From Firmicutes bacterium ADurb.Bin248 (GTDB lineage Bacteria; Bacillota; Clostridia; Christensenellales; CAG-138): DNA of 58,235 nt. This document shows, piece by piece, positions 47,979 to 56,448 of the stretch. Position 1 is the stretch's first letter; each line of letters begins with the position of its first letter. The notes beneath the pieces are model-generated. The model was not told the origin of the DNA. It ran no database searches and saw nothing but the letters and a program-made list of their open reading frames with translations. The translations under genes were made by a program, and so were the position numbers. The DNA lies in NCBI GenBank assembly GCA_002069725.1, contig MWBW01000011.1, forward strand, positions 1 through 58,235, written 5' to 3'.

Positions 47979-48512
47979 TTACAGATGGAGATCCATCAGT
48001 ATCTCGTCGTGATAGGTTCCTTTTACGAAAAAGCGCCCCTCGTGCCTGCCGCACTCCTCAAAGCCGTAGCGGCGATACAGCGCCTGCGCGCGCAGGTTCC
48101 CCGCGTATACGCCCAGTTCGATTGTTTTCACTCCCTGCTCGCGCGCGAGCGAAATCAGCGTTTCCATGACGGCCGAGCCCACGCCGATGCCCCAGAACTT
48201 CTTTTGCACCGCCACCGCGATTTCCGCGACGTGCGCCACGCGCGGCCTGCCGTTGCAGGAAAGGTTGAACGTGCAGGCGATTTCTCCGTCGATCTCCCCG
48301 ACGAACATGCCTCCGCGCGGCTCCGCGAAAAACCGCTCGAGCACGGCGGCCTCCTGCTCGATGGTATACGGCAGCCCCGCGCCGTCAAAGAGCAAAAAAT
48401 CCGTCTCCCCGCCGATGATTTTGAGATAATCGAGCAGCCGGGCGGCATCCTCGCCGCGCGGGCGGCGGATGCGCAGCATCCGCCCGTCCCTGAGAATCAC
48501 GTCGCGTTCCAT
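47979..48512 (-). CDS. GNAT N-acetyltransferase between parS cluster and parA
   Basis: The 177-residue GNAT has an N-terminal MERDVILRDGRMLRIRRPRGED, the acetyl-CoA loop QKKFWGIGVGSAVMETL near residue 110 and ARAQALYRRYGFEECGR-like ending region. A GGAGG precedes the ATG at 48512. It lies 13 bases before parA and is likely co-transcribed with parAB, an unusual neighbour for a partition operon. Substrate unknown. Confidence 0.88.
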   Translation of the reverse strand: MERDVILRDGRMLRIRRPRGEDAARLLDYLKIIGGETDFLLFDGAGLPYTIEQEAAVLERFFAEPRGGMFVGEIDGEIACTFNLSCNGRPRVAHVAEIAVAVQKKFWGIGVGSAVMETLISLAREQGVKTIELGVYAGNLRAQALYRRYGFEECGRHEGRFFVKGTYHDEILMDLHL

Positions 48513-48572
48513 AGCTCCTCCGCATCCGTTCCTGTGTCATTATACTTGAATCGGCAGTTTATGACAATGGAT

Positions 48573-48661
48573 TGTTTCACATGGAACAGCATTCGCGCCG
48601 CGCAGGGACTGTTCCACGTGGAACAATGATTATGCGTATGAGCGATGTTTCATGTGGAACA
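48573..48661. promoter_or_regulatory. Cluster of three parS sites
   Basis: TGTTTCACATGGAACA (48573-48588), TGTTCCACGTGGAACA (48610-48625, a perfect palindrome) and TGTTTCATGTGGAACA (48646-48661) lie within 89 bases in the spacer between jag and the GNAT-parA-parB unit. All match the ParB site consensus with one or two changes. They are about 4.9 kb from the DnaA-trio element. Confidence 0.93.
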
Positions 48662-48704
48662 GCGGTGCAAATATCATCGGCTGTTCTTAGGAATATTTTT
48701 CCTC

Positions 48705-48732
48705 ATAAAAAGCGCCGCGTTTTTCGCGGCGC
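48705..48732 (-). terminator. Terminator of the rpmH-jag operon
   Basis: 8-bp stem GCGCCGCG/CGCGGCGC around five bases; on the minus strand it ends in TTTTTATG, about 20 bases after the jag stop. Confidence 0.9.
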
Positions 48733-48751
48733 TCCATGCGTCAGATCTTCG

Positions 48752-49720
48752 TTATTCCTTGGCCTGCGCGGCCCTGTCCTCCCTGCCCCTGGGCGACACG
48801 ACCACGCGTCGGTTGGGTTCTTCGCCCTCGCTGTAGGTGGTGACGTAGGGGTTGTTCTGCAGCGTGGCGTGCAGCACGCGCCTCTCGTAGGGATTCATGG
48901 GCTCGAGCGTGCGCGGCCGGCCCGTGCTCCGGACCTGCGAGGCGACCTTGCGCGCGAGCCGCGTGAGCGTTTCCTCGCGCTTGTCGCGATAACCCTCGGT
49001 GTCTATGGTCACGCGCGTATAGCCCGTTTCCTTGCGCGCGCGGTTGACGTGGAGGGAGCAGAGGTATTGGATCGCGTCGAGCGTTTCCCCCCTGTGGCCG
49101 ATCAGTATGCCCATGGACGTGCTGTCGATGCGAAGCTTGATTCCCTCTTCGGATACGTTGGCAAGCACCTTTGATTCGATCCCCATGTGCCCGAGAAGCC
49201 CCGTGAGGAATTCCGCGGCGGCGTTGCCCTCGGCGGCCTCGATCGAGTAGTCGATCTGCGGCTTGGGCGGTGTCGGGGGATATTCCTCCCTGCGTCCGTT
49301 CCGGCCGTCGCGGCGGCTTCGGTCCTGGCCGCCCTCGCGCGGCGGGTGCGCGCCCTCCGCCCTTTGCTGCGGCGGACGGGTTCCCTCGGGCCGCGGCTTC
49401 CTGTCCTGGCTTTTCCGCTCCTGCGGCCGCGGGCCGCGGCTGTCCCTGCGCTGCAGGCGCGGGCTCCTGTCGCTCCGCGGGCCGCTGCGTTCGCCGGAGC
49501 GCATGCGCTCGGCGTCGGTCAGGTATTCGGGTATCACGATCTGCTCGGGCTCGCGCTCGATGAGCCGCACGATGGCGGGTTTCGCGCCGATGCCGAGCAC
49601 GCCCTTTGTTTCGTGCTGCACGATGTCGATTTCGACCTCGTCTATTGAAAGATCCAGCTCGTGAAGGCCGTTGAATATCGCTTCGTCTATGGTTTTGCCG
49701 GTCGCATCAAGCGTCCTCAT
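48752..49720 (-). CDS. jag: Jag/KhpB RNA-binding protein
   Basis: The 322-residue protein has a Jag_N domain (KTIDEAIFNGLHELDLSIDEVEIDIV), a long Arg/Pro/Gln-rich low-complexity linker (about 75-150), a KH domain with SMGILIGHRGETLDAIQYL, and an R3H domain near the C-terminus. Jag (KhpB) binds RNA and affects cell elongation in Gram-positive bacteria. It follows yidC with a one-base overlap, the conserved spoIIIJ-jag pair. The linker is longer and more basic than in Bacillus. Confidence 0.94.
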   Translation of the reverse strand: MRTLDATGKTIDEAIFNGLHELDLSIDEVEIDIVQHETKGVLGIGAKPAIVRLIEREPEQIVIPEYLTDAERMRSGERSGPRSDRSPRLQRRDSRGPRPQERKSQDRKPRPEGTRPPQQRAEGAHPPREGGQDRSRRDGRNGRREEYPPTPPKPQIDYSIEAAEGNAAAEFLTGLLGHMGIESKVLANVSEEGIKLRIDSTSMGILIGHRGETLDAIQYLCSLHVNRARKETGYTRVTIDTEGYRDKREETLTRLARKVASQVRSTGRPRTLEPMNPYERRVLHATLQNNPYVTTYSEGEEPNRRVVVSPRGREDRAAQAKE

Positions 49721-50700
49721 TATTTTTTATCCTCCTGCACTGCCGCCGGGCGCGGAAACTTTTTGTTGAGCACCAGGTTGATGGCGATCATCAGCACGCT
49801 GCTGAAGGTCCAGTAGATGGCGAACGCCGCGTTGTTCGAGAGGCAGAACACGAACGACATCACCGGGAACAGATAGTTCATCCATTTGGTGGATTTGGCC
49901 GTCTGGTCGTTCGCGGCGGTCTGCGGCTGGCTTTTTTGCATCATCCATGCGGAGAGGAAGTTCGTGCCGCCCGCGAGGATCGCCATGAGGAACCAGCCGT
50001 TATTATATCCGGCGTAAAGGTCCCTGTATACCTGCATGGCGGAATCGAACGCGGCCACGGAGGCTTCGGTGTTGATGATCCTGTAGCCGAGCGCGCCTCC
50101 GGACACGGACTTGAGCGCGATGCCGATATCCACCAGCTTCTCCCATACGCCCGGCGTGTTGTTGAGGTAGAGCAGCTTGGATAGATCTGCCGTCGCGAGG
50201 AAGGTCTTGCCCTCCGCGATGACGGGCATGAAGCCGTTGTCCGGCTGCCAGATGTTGTTGATCCACAGGAATCGGAAGGATTTGAACAGCCCCATGGCGT
50301 TTTCGTCCACGAGAAGGCGCAGCGTCATCTCGCTGCCCCAGTAGCGGAAAGCCGCGAAGAAGCAGAAAAACAGCGGCATCGTGATGAGCATGGGCAGGCA
50401 GCTTCCCCACATGCTCACGCCGCGCTCCTTCATGAGCTTGTTCTGCTCGACCTGAGCCCTGCGCGGGTCGTTCGCGTATTTCTTTTGGATTTTCTGCAAC
50501 TCGGGCTGTATGGCCGCCATGTCCATCGAGGATTTTCTTGTTTTGATGTCTGAAAAAATCGTGAGCGCGCGCAGGAACAGCGTGCACAGCGTGATCGTGA
50601 GCACCACGCTGCCGAAGCCCTCCGGCGAGAGCACGGCGGTCAGGTTGTAGACCCAGCGCATCAGCTCAAGGAACAGGTTGTTTAAGATATGGCCTTCCAC
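49720..50700 (-). CDS. yidC: Membrane protein insertase YidC (SpoIIIJ/OxaA)
   Basis: The 326-residue protein inserts membrane proteins. It shows the Gram-positive YidC plan: a first helix near VLTITLCTLFLRALTIF, the cytoplasmic QPELQKIQKKYANDPRRAQVEQNKLMKE hairpin, and four more helices ending in NLVLNKKFPRP. There is no obvious lipobox. A large extracytoplasmic insert (about 140-215) lies between helices 2 and 3. It follows yidD by 21 bases and overlaps jag. Confidence 0.95.
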   Translation of the reverse strand: MEGHILNNLFLELMRWVYNLTAVLSPEGFGSVVLTITLCTLFLRALTIFSDIKTRKSSMDMAAIQPELQKIQKKYANDPRRAQVEQNKLMKERGVSMWGSCLPMLITMPLFFCFFAAFRYWGSEMTLRLLVDENAMGLFKSFRFLWINNIWQPDNGFMPVIAEGKTFLATADLSKLLYLNNTPGVWEKLVDIGIALKSVSGGALGYRIINTEASVAAFDSAMQVYRDLYAGYNNGWFLMAILAGGTNFLSAWMMQKSQPQTAANDQTAKSTKWMNYLFPVMSFVFCLSNNAAFAIYWTFSSVLMIAINLVLNKKFPRPAAVQEDKK

Positions 50701-50721
50701 CTTGGTTTCTCTCTTTCTTCT

Positions 50722-50976
50722 TCAGTTTTTGCAGGGAGTCTTGCCGCGCCTTGGCGCGGGCCAGACCGCGGGCACGGGGTCGTAGCCGCCGCGCGAGAAG
50801 GGGTTGCAGCGTAAAACGCGCCATAGGCTCAATACGCCGCCCTTCCACGCGCCGTGCTTTTCCAGCGCCTCGAGCGCGTAGGTCGAGCAGGTCGGGGTGT
50901 AGCGGCAGCATGGCGCGTGCGCCGGCGATATCCAGGTCCTGTAGCCTCGGATAAGGTGGAGCAATAAGCGCTTCAC
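50722..50976 (-). CDS. yidD: Membrane protein insertion efficiency factor YidD
   Basis: The 84-residue protein has the three-Cys signature [26 protein letters not shown] and [14 protein letters not shown]. It assists YidC. The ATG overlaps the rnpA stop by four bases (ATGA), as is usual. Confidence 0.95.
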   Translation of the reverse strand: MKRLLLHLIRGYRTWISPAHAPCCRYTPTCSTYALEALEKHGAWKGGVLSLWRVLRCNPFSRGGYDPVPAVWPAPRRGKTPCKN

Positions 50977-51341
50977 AGTCGCGTTTCTTCCTTTTTCAGC
51001 AAATCGGCGCGGCGAAGGAGATTCAAAACCGCGTCTCGTAGCATGGTGAACTTCGCATCCACAACCGGCTCTCGTGCAATGAAGATGAGGTCGTATCCGT
51101 CTTTCACGCGCGGTATCACAGGGCCAAAAGATTCCCTCAACCGGCGTTTGACGCGATTGCGGACGACGCTGTTGCCGAGTTTTTTGCTTGCGGAAAATCC
51201 AACGTGCACCCCCGCCCCGCGGGCTTTGGTCCAGATGAGGACCAGCATGGGATTCGCCTTGGAGTTTCCTTTGCGGTAAACATGGCGGAAATCCTTATTC
51301 CGCTTCAAAGAATAACAGCGTTTCACCTTTTCACAATTCAA
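50973..51341 (-). CDS. rnpA: Ribonuclease P protein component
   Basis: The 122-residue RNase P subunit begins [17 protein letters not shown] and has the RNA-binding RNR-type motif [14 protein letters not shown] followed by DLIFIAR. It helps the catalytic RNA cleave tRNA 5' leaders. It lies downstream of rpmH and overlaps yidD. Confidence 0.96.
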   Translation of the reverse strand: MNCEKVKRCYSLKRNKDFRHVYRKGNSKANPMLVLIWTKARGAGVHVGFSASKKLGNSVVRNRVKRRLRESFGPVIPRVKDGYDLIFIAREPVVDAKFTMLRDAVLNLLRRADLLKKEETRL

Positions 51342-51454
51342 AGAACGTTTGTCGTTTGCTCCCGCACGGATACGATGGCGGGATAAGGGGTTCCATTCGC
51401 GAAGCTGGCCGCGGCGCCGCCTCGTCCTGCCGGCGGCGCGCGGCGGTTTCGCGC

Positions 51455-51589
51455 TTACGCGGAGATCGTCTTGCGGCCCTTGAGCCTTCTGCGGGCGAGC
51501 ACCTTGCGGCCGTTGCGGGTCTTCATGCGCTGGCGGAAGCCGTGGACCTTGCTGCGCTGTCTCTTTTTGGGCTGGTACGTACCGAGCAT
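51455..51589 (-). CDS. rpmH: 50S ribosomal protein L34
   Basis: A 44-residue reading frame gives [20 protein letters not shown] and continues [20 protein letters not shown], the full L34 sequence. AAAGAGGTG precedes the ATG. It is the first gene of the rpmH-rnpA-yidD-yidC-jag operon, driven by the promoter at 51667-51696. Confidence 0.97.
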   Translation of the reverse strand: MLGTYQPKKRQRSKVHGFRQRMKTRNGRKVLARRRLKGRKTISA

Positions 51590-51666
51590 CTCTAGCACCT
51601 CTTTCCGGTATAAATTGGGGAGGCCGTTTTCCCGCCGTCCCCTCGCTTACAATCCATCAGTCTATG

Positions 51667-51696
51667 ATTATATAAGACCGGCTTCGTCTCTGTCAA
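51667..51696 (-). promoter_or_regulatory. Promoter of the rpmH operon
   Basis: On the minus strand TTGACA (51691-51696), 18 bases, TATAAT (51667-51672). Confidence 0.85.
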
Positions 51697-51809
51697 GGAA
51701 ATCATCCTCGCGAAAAAACCCCGGATTCTCTGCCACTACATATGGCGCACGAGGCCGCGCCGCGCTACAATCTCCAAAAAATTTCCGTTCCCGCAGCCGC
51801 TCTTATCGG

Positions 51810-51838
51810 TTGCGAAACCCCGCCCGATTTGTTATCAT
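51810..51838 (+). promoter_or_regulatory. Probable dnaA promoter
   Basis: TTGCGA (51810-51815), 17 bases, TATCAT (51833-51838), about 140 bases before the dnaA start, with DnaA boxes downstream that would allow autoregulation. Confidence 0.6.
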
Positions 51839-51901
51839 ATACGCGTGGATTACAGGGAGCGCGTCTGCTTAGTCGGGCGTCTCTTTTCATATACGGCCTT
51901 A

Positions 51902-51922
51902 TTATCCACAAATTTACCCACA
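51902..51922 (+). promoter_or_regulatory. DnaA boxes upstream of dnaA
   Basis: TTATCCACA (51902-51910) is a perfect DnaA box and TTACCCACA (51914-51922) has one change, both in the same direction and 12 bases apart. Confidence 0.85.
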
Positions 51923-51980
51923 TTCTTTCCAAGTTTTCAACATGCGAAACCGGGAAGGGATGTCCTTCGGAGGAAAACGC

Positions 51981-53312
51981 ATGAAAACCGCCTCAGCCGC
52001 CTGGCAGAACTCGCTCCCGGAGCTTCGCGCCGCGATGACGCCCCTGAGCTTTTCCACATGGATCGAGCCTATGACCTCCATCTGCATCAAGGACAACACG
52101 CTCGTGCTTCAGGCAAAGGACGAAACCGCCAAGCTTACGCTCAGGAACATCTACAAAAACACGATCACCGATTGCGTCAACCGCGCCAACGGGTCCTCCT
52201 TCTCGGTCAAGTTCATCGACGAGTCGGAGCTTTCCCTTTACGGCGCGCTTCGCGAGGACAGGGAGGTCTATTCGAGCGACTTCAACCTCGATCCGAAGTA
52301 TACTTTCGAATCCTTCGTCATCGGCAACAGCAACAACCTCGCCCACGCGGCCGCGAAGGCCGTCGCGGAAAGTTTCAGCGCCGCGTACAATCCGCTTTTC
52401 ATCTACGGCGGCGTGGGTCTTGGCAAAACCCACCTTCTGCACGCGATCGGCCACCGCATGCTCGAGCGCAATCCGTACGCGCGCATCGTCTACATCACGA
52501 GCGAAACCTTCACAAACGACCTCATACAGTCCATCCAGGATAAAACCAACGTGCAGTTCCGCAACAAATACCGCACGATGGATCTTCTCATGATCGACGA
52601 CATCCAGTTCCTCACGGGTCGGGACCGCACGCAGGAGGAATTCTACAACACCTTCAACGCGGTGCGCGGCGCGAACAAGCAGATCATCATCACCTCGGAT
52701 AAGCCTCCAAAGGAGCTTTTCAACCTCGAAAGCCGCCTCGTTTCCCGCTTCGAGGGCGGTCTCGTGGCGGACATACAGCCGCCGGACCTCGAAACGCGCT
52801 GCGCCATATTGAAGCGCCGCGCCATCATGGAGAACGTCGATCTCGACGACTCCGTCATTACCTTCATCGCCGAGCGCGTTTATTCCAACATCCGTCAGCT
52901 CGAGGGCGCCTTCACGCGCGTCGTCGCCTACGCGAGCCTCTCGAACCAGCCCCTGAGCACGGCCACGGCGGACGCGGCGCTCAAGGACATCATCCCCGGC
53001 TACGACAACGCGCGCATCACGACCAACTTCATCCAGCAGATCGTGTGCGATTTCTACGGCGTAGAGCTCGACGGGCTGCTCTCCTCGCGCCGCTCCAAGG
53101 ATATCACCTACCCGCGACAGGTCGCGATGTACCTGTGCAAGAATCTCACGACGGAAACCTTCAATTCCATCGGCTCCGCCTTCGGCGGCAGGCATTATTC
53201 GACGGTGATCGACGCATGCAACAAGATCGAGGTGGATATCAAAGCCAATCGACAGCTTTCTTTCGAAATCGAGGATCTTACCAAACGCATCAGGGTCGCC
53301 AAAAGGAGATAA
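51981..53312 (+). CDS. dnaA: Chromosomal replication initiator DnaA
   Basis: The 443-residue initiator has domain I (AAWQNSLPELRAAMTPLSFSTWIEP), a short linker, the AAA+ domain with GGVGLGKT (143-150) and MIDDIQFL (204-211), and the DNA-binding domain IV with SRRSKDITYPRQVAMYLC and GGRHYSTVIDAC. The ATG at 51981 is preceded by CGGAGG and begins the conserved domain; the earlier in-frame Met has no such site. dnaN follows after 254 bases that contain the unwinding element. Confidence 0.98.
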   Translation: MKTASAAWQNSLPELRAAMTPLSFSTWIEPMTSICIKDNTLVLQAKDETAKLTLRNIYKNTITDCVNRANGSSFSVKFIDESELSLYGALREDREVYSSDFNLDPKYTFESFVIGNSNNLAHAAAKAVAESFSAAYNPLFIYGGVGLGKTHLLHAIGHRMLERNPYARIVYITSETFTNDLIQSIQDKTNVQFRNKYRTMDLLMIDDIQFLTGRDRTQEEFYNTFNAVRGANKQIIITSDKPPKELFNLESRLVSRFEGGLVADIQPPDLETRCAILKRRAIMENVDLDDSVITFIAERVYSNIRQLEGAFTRVVAYASLSNQPLSTATADAALKDIIPGYDNARITTNFIQQIVCDFYGVELDGLLSSRRSKDITYPRQVAMYLCKNLTTETFNSIGSAFGGRHYSTVIDACNKIEVDIKANRQLSFEIEDLTKRIRVAKRR

Positions 53313-53566
53313 ATCAAGTATACTTATTATATAAATGGCAACATGTGGGTAAGCCTCCGGAATCCACGATGCCAAAAAGTGGGCAAATTGCGCAACGAGG
53401 ACAACGTTGACAACTCTTCCCTTTCCCGACGTCCATCCCACTTTTTTCCCTCAGGAAAAAAGCGTGTCCGAAAAAGGAAAACCCGCTTTTCCCACGCGAT
53501 CCACTCTACTACGACTACGACTACTGAAATATAGACACCACAACGCAAGCGAAACGGGAGGTCATT
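53313..53566. other. oriC: oriC: dnaA-dnaN spacer with DnaA-trio unwinding element
   Basis: The spacer has an AT-rich stretch (53316-53336), a near-perfect DnaA box TGTGGGTAA (53344-53352), weak boxes (TTTCCCACG about 53488-53496, then CGATCCACT), and directly after these the trinucleotide run TAC-TAC-GAC-TAC-GAC-TAC-TGA-AAT (53507-53530). In Bacillus oriC the DnaA-trio (TAC-type triplets on this strand) next to DnaA boxes is where the strands open, also between dnaA and dnaN. Identification rests on this pattern. Confidence 0.85.
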
Positions 53567-54676
53567 ATGAGATTTTTTGTGGATACCAACGAGCTCAACG
53601 CGGGCATATCGACCGTCGTCAAGGCTCTGCCCGCGCGCACGACCGTGAGCATACTCGAGGGCATCTATATGAAGGCCGCCGGGAACACGCTGCTGCTTCG
53701 CTGCTCCGATCTGAGCATCCAGATCGAAACAGTCGTCGCGGCGACCGTCGAAGAGGAGGGAACCATCGTACTTCCCGGCAAGCTCTTTGCGGAGATGGTG
53801 CGAAAGCTCACCGGGGAGATGACCTCATTCGACGTAAAAAAGAACACCGCCTCCATAGAAAGCGGGCGCTTCAAAACCACGCTTCAGGGAGAGAGCGGCG
53901 CCGAGTTCCATACGATGAGCAGCGTGAGCCGCGATCTCACCGTTACCGTCAAGCCGGATGCTTTAAAAAGGATGGTGCGCGGCTGCATCTTCGCCGCGGC
54001 GCAGGACGATTCCAAGCCCATACTCACGGGCGCGCTCATGGAGGTGGACGGGAACGGCGTCACGCTTGTCGCGCTCGACGGCTATCGGCTCGCGCTTCGC
54101 CGCGAAAGCGCGATCGAGGCCAAGGGAGAGGCGTCCAACATGATCATCCCCGCGCGGTCCCTTCTCGAGATCGCCCGCGTGCTGCCGGACGAGGGCGGCG
54201 ACGTGAGCATCGTGTTCTCCCGCACGCACATCATGACAGACGTCGGTGACACCAACATCACCGCCCGGCTTATGGAAGGCGAATTCATCAAATACAAGCA
54301 GATTTTGCCGGATTCGCACGCCACGCGCGTGCGCGTCAACAGAAAGGATCTGCTCGAGGGCATAGACCGCGTGGCGCTTATGGCGCGCGCGAGCAAGAGC
54401 AACCTCATCAAGCTCACCATCGCCGACTCGCTCGTCAACATCACGGCCAACAGCGAAATCGGCCGCAGCGTCGAGGATGTCGAAGCCTCCATCATGGGCA
54501 GCGACATCGAGATCGCCTTCAACGCGCGCTATTTTACGGACGTTTTGCGCGTGCTCGACGAGGAGGAGATATTCCTCGACATGACAAACAACATCAGCCC
54601 CTGCGTGGTCAGGCCCGTTCAGGGGGACGGCTTCTATTACCTCATTCTGCCGGTCCGTATTTTCTCAGGAATGTAA
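53567..54676 (+). CDS. dnaN: DNA polymerase III subunit beta (sliding clamp)
   Basis: The 369-residue clamp protein begins MRFFVDTNELNAGISTVVKA, has three repeated folds and ends with the conserved PVRIFSGM-type terminus (usually PMR). It tethers polymerases to DNA. GGGAGG precedes the ATG. In most Firmicutes recF or an S4-domain gene follows; here a heptad-like AT stretch and a terminator follow instead. Confidence 0.97.
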   Translation: MRFFVDTNELNAGISTVVKALPARTTVSILEGIYMKAAGNTLLLRCSDLSIQIETVVAATVEEEGTIVLPGKLFAEMVRKLTGEMTSFDVKKNTASIESGRFKTTLQGESGAEFHTMSSVSRDLTVTVKPDALKRMVRGCIFAAAQDDSKPILTGALMEVDGNGVTLVALDGYRLALRRESAIEAKGEASNMIIPARSLLEIARVLPDEGGDVSIVFSRTHIMTDVGDTNITARLMEGEFIKYKQILPDSHATRVRVNRKDLLEGIDRVALMARASKSNLIKLTIADSLVNITANSEIGRSVEDVEASIMGSDIEIAFNARYFTDVLRVLDEEEIFLDMTNNISPCVVRPVQGDGFYYLILPVRIFSGM

Positions 54677-54710
54677 GGCAATTGAAAATTGATAATCGAT
54701 TGTGACTTGA

Positions 54711-54745
54711 CCGGCTTCCTTCTGAACGGCGGAAGCCGGATTTTA
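54711..54745 (+). terminator. Terminator after dnaN
   Basis: 9-bp stem CCGGCTTCC/GGAAGCCGG with an 11-base loop followed by ATTTTAT. It is of the same sequence type as the terminator at 17507-17542. Confidence 0.85.
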
Positions 54746-54796
54746 TAAAAAGATATATAAAATAATCTAATGGAATCCCTTTGGATTTCCGATCTG

Positions 54797-55018
54797 TTAT
54801 TCTATATTTTTATCCTTTATTTCCTCGAGCGCCTTGATGACGGCCCTGAGCGAAAGGGAAGCTACGGCGAACAGAACCGCAAGCCCCAGATAAAACAGTC
54901 TGTACATGATGTTTTCGTCCGTCGAAGAATGCGGCATCATAAAATTGAAGAAAGCCATCAAAGCGAACAGGCCGAACAGGACGTTCCAGAATGTTTTGAG
55001 CCTCCCCAGGTTTTTCAT
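54797..55018 (-). CDS. Small membrane protein of unknown function
   Basis: The 73-residue product has two hydrophobic segments, about residues 10-28 (WNVLFGLFALMAFFNFMMP) and 42-62 (MYRLFYLGLAVLFAVASLSL), and a charged C-terminal helix ending IKALEEIKDKNIE. AAAGGAGG lies just upstream of the ATG, which supports it being a gene. No family is recognised. It converges with dnaN. Confidence 0.7.
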   Translation of the reverse strand: MKNLGRLKTFWNVLFGLFALMAFFNFMMPHSSTDENIMYRLFYLGLAVLFAVASLSLRAVIKALEEIKDKNIE

Positions 55019-55569
55019 GTCAAGCCTCCTTTTTCTTCCGGGTGATCCATTATAACACAGCGCGCGCGCCGGTTGGAACGGAGCATTCCATGATATTATG
55101 GAGATAGCGGGTTTTTCTGTTTTCCATAACATGTTCAAATGGAGCGAAGAAACGGATGTTTTGGGGAACGAATTCTCCCGTCCGGGCCATCGCAAAATGT
55201 TATCGCATGGCGCGCGGCCATAAAATCATTGCAGAGCGTCCGAAATCGATGAAAAACAGGGCGTGAGGAAAGGAAACGTTCCTCCCGCGCGCCCGAAAAA
55301 GCCCGGAAAAAACGCCGGAATAAGAATCATTAAAAGATAATATGAACGGCCGGTGAAAACCCGTCTTCCCCATCAAAAGTTCGAATGGCGCGAAAAAGAT
55401 GAAGTTTTCGGGAACGACTCCGTCTGCGCGGGATATCGGAAAATACGATATGAGCCCTGATTTGGGATATTATTTCGGTATGCCGGCAAAAAACCAAAAC
55501 CCGAAGCGGCCCCCGTTATCGGGGGGGCCGCCTCGCAATCTTCGCATTTCCGCCCGCCCTGCCCGCGCT
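55019..55569. other. Intergenic region with two diverged ~78-bp repeats
   Basis: No convincing gene is seen. Two direct repeats (55133-55210 and 55379-55456) align over about 78 bases at roughly two-thirds identity. A terminator-like stem for the hydrolase gene (minus strand, GCGGCCCCC/GGGGGCCGC, 55508-55534, followed by TTCGGGTTTTGG) lies at the right end. Confidence 0.65.
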
Positions 55570-56271
55570 TTACGCGAAAGCTTTGTCGAGCGCCTCGAGC
55601 AATTCGTCCGTGTTGATGACGTGGCAGTAGATGTTGTTGAGTATTTCAAGCTCGCTGTGCTGTATGGCTTCGCAGGAAGCGCGGCAGGCGTCCTCTATGA
55701 GCCAGACCTTGAAGCTCTCGTCCGCAAGGCTCCTGACGGTGCCGGATACGCACTGGTCGGTCAGAACGCCCGTGACGACGACTGTGTCTATGCCCATGTT
55801 GTAAAGCGTCAGGCGCAGGTTGGTGCCCGTGCAGGCGCTGTCCGTGGTTTTGAGAAACACGATCTCATCCTCGATGGGAGCGAGCTCGGGCACGATTTCC
55901 GCCCGGGGATCGCCCTGCAGCAGCAGCAGCTCGTTGTATCCCGTCGCCTTCTGGTCGAGGGAGCGGTCCATGCCGTTTTTCTTGCGCGCCATGATTTTGC
56001 CGAAGCAGACCTCCATGCCGTGCGCGCGGAAATAATCGAGTATCCTTTTGTTGTTTGGAACCACCCATTCGTCGATGGCCCTGTAGAACTGCTCCCAGCG
56101 CGCGGCGTTTTCCAATTCGGCCTCGGTGGGGTTGACGAGTCCCGGCCGCGTGATGAACACATGCTGCATGTCTATGATCAGCAGCGCGGTCTTCTTAGGG
56201 TCGATCTCAATGGGGCCGTAGTCGTTGTCGTTCAGGTAGTAGAACGAAGTGTACCGGTCGTTGACTTTCAT
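55570..56271 (-). CDS. Isochorismatase-family cysteine hydrolase
   Basis: The 233-residue protein carries the catalytic triad of the family: Asp34 (LLIIDMQ), Lys141 (FLKTTDSA) and Cys174 (VLTDQCVSGTVRSL), with a cis-peptide-type VLTD before the Cys. Members hydrolyse amides such as nicotinamide, biuret, N-carbamoylsarcosine or ureidoacrylate. A divergent amino-acid-type permease gene suggests an imported amide or ureide substrate, but this is inference. GAAAGGAG precedes the ATG; the promoter lies at 56339-56367. Confidence 0.92.
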   Translation of the reverse strand: MKVNDRYTSFYYLNDNDYGPIEIDPKKTALLIIDMQHVFITRPGLVNPTEAELENAARWEQFYRAIDEWVVPNNKRILDYFRAHGMEVCFGKIMARKKNGMDRSLDQKATGYNELLLLQGDPRAEIVPELAPIEDEIVFLKTTDSACTGTNLRLTLYNMGIDTVVVTGVLTDQCVSGTVRSLADESFKVWLIEDACRASCEAIQHSELEILNNIYCHVINTDELLEALDKAFA

Positions 56272-56338
56272 GGTTCGCTCCTTTCAGTATGATTGCTTTG
56301 ATGATGGTATGGATGTGAGACGAGACGATTACGGCTTC

Positions 56339-56367
56339 ATGATAGCAATCCAAAAACACGCTGTCAA
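56339..56367 (-). promoter_or_regulatory. Promoter of the cysteine hydrolase
   Basis: On the minus strand TTGACA (56362-56367), 17 bases, TATCAT (56339-56344); the start codon is about 65 bases downstream. Confidence 0.85.
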
Positions 56368-56419
56368 GATCGATCTGGGGCATCTTCCGTCGCCGCCGCA
56401 AAATCGGTTTTCCGCGCGC

Positions 56420-56448
56420 TTGACAGCGAAAAAAGCGCATACTATAAT
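56420..56448 (+). promoter_or_regulatory. Perfect consensus promoter of the APC permease
   Basis: TTGACA (56420-56425), exactly 17 bases, TATAAT (56443-56448), both hexamers identical to the sigma-A consensus. Confidence 0.92.

Larger units (their letters stand above)
51590..51980. other. rpmH-dnaA intergenic region (upstream part of oriC)
   Basis: This divergent spacer holds the rpmH promoter (51667-51696, minus), the dnaA promoter (51810-51838, plus) and DnaA boxes near 51902-51922. The stretch 51700-51800 shows no recognisable site. Confidence 0.75.

Noticed and set aside
53578..53586. Additional DnaA box TGTGGATAC at the start of dnaN
   Set aside because: One base from consensus, but it is in the first dnaN codons (FVDT), which are conserved for the protein, so it carries little weight.
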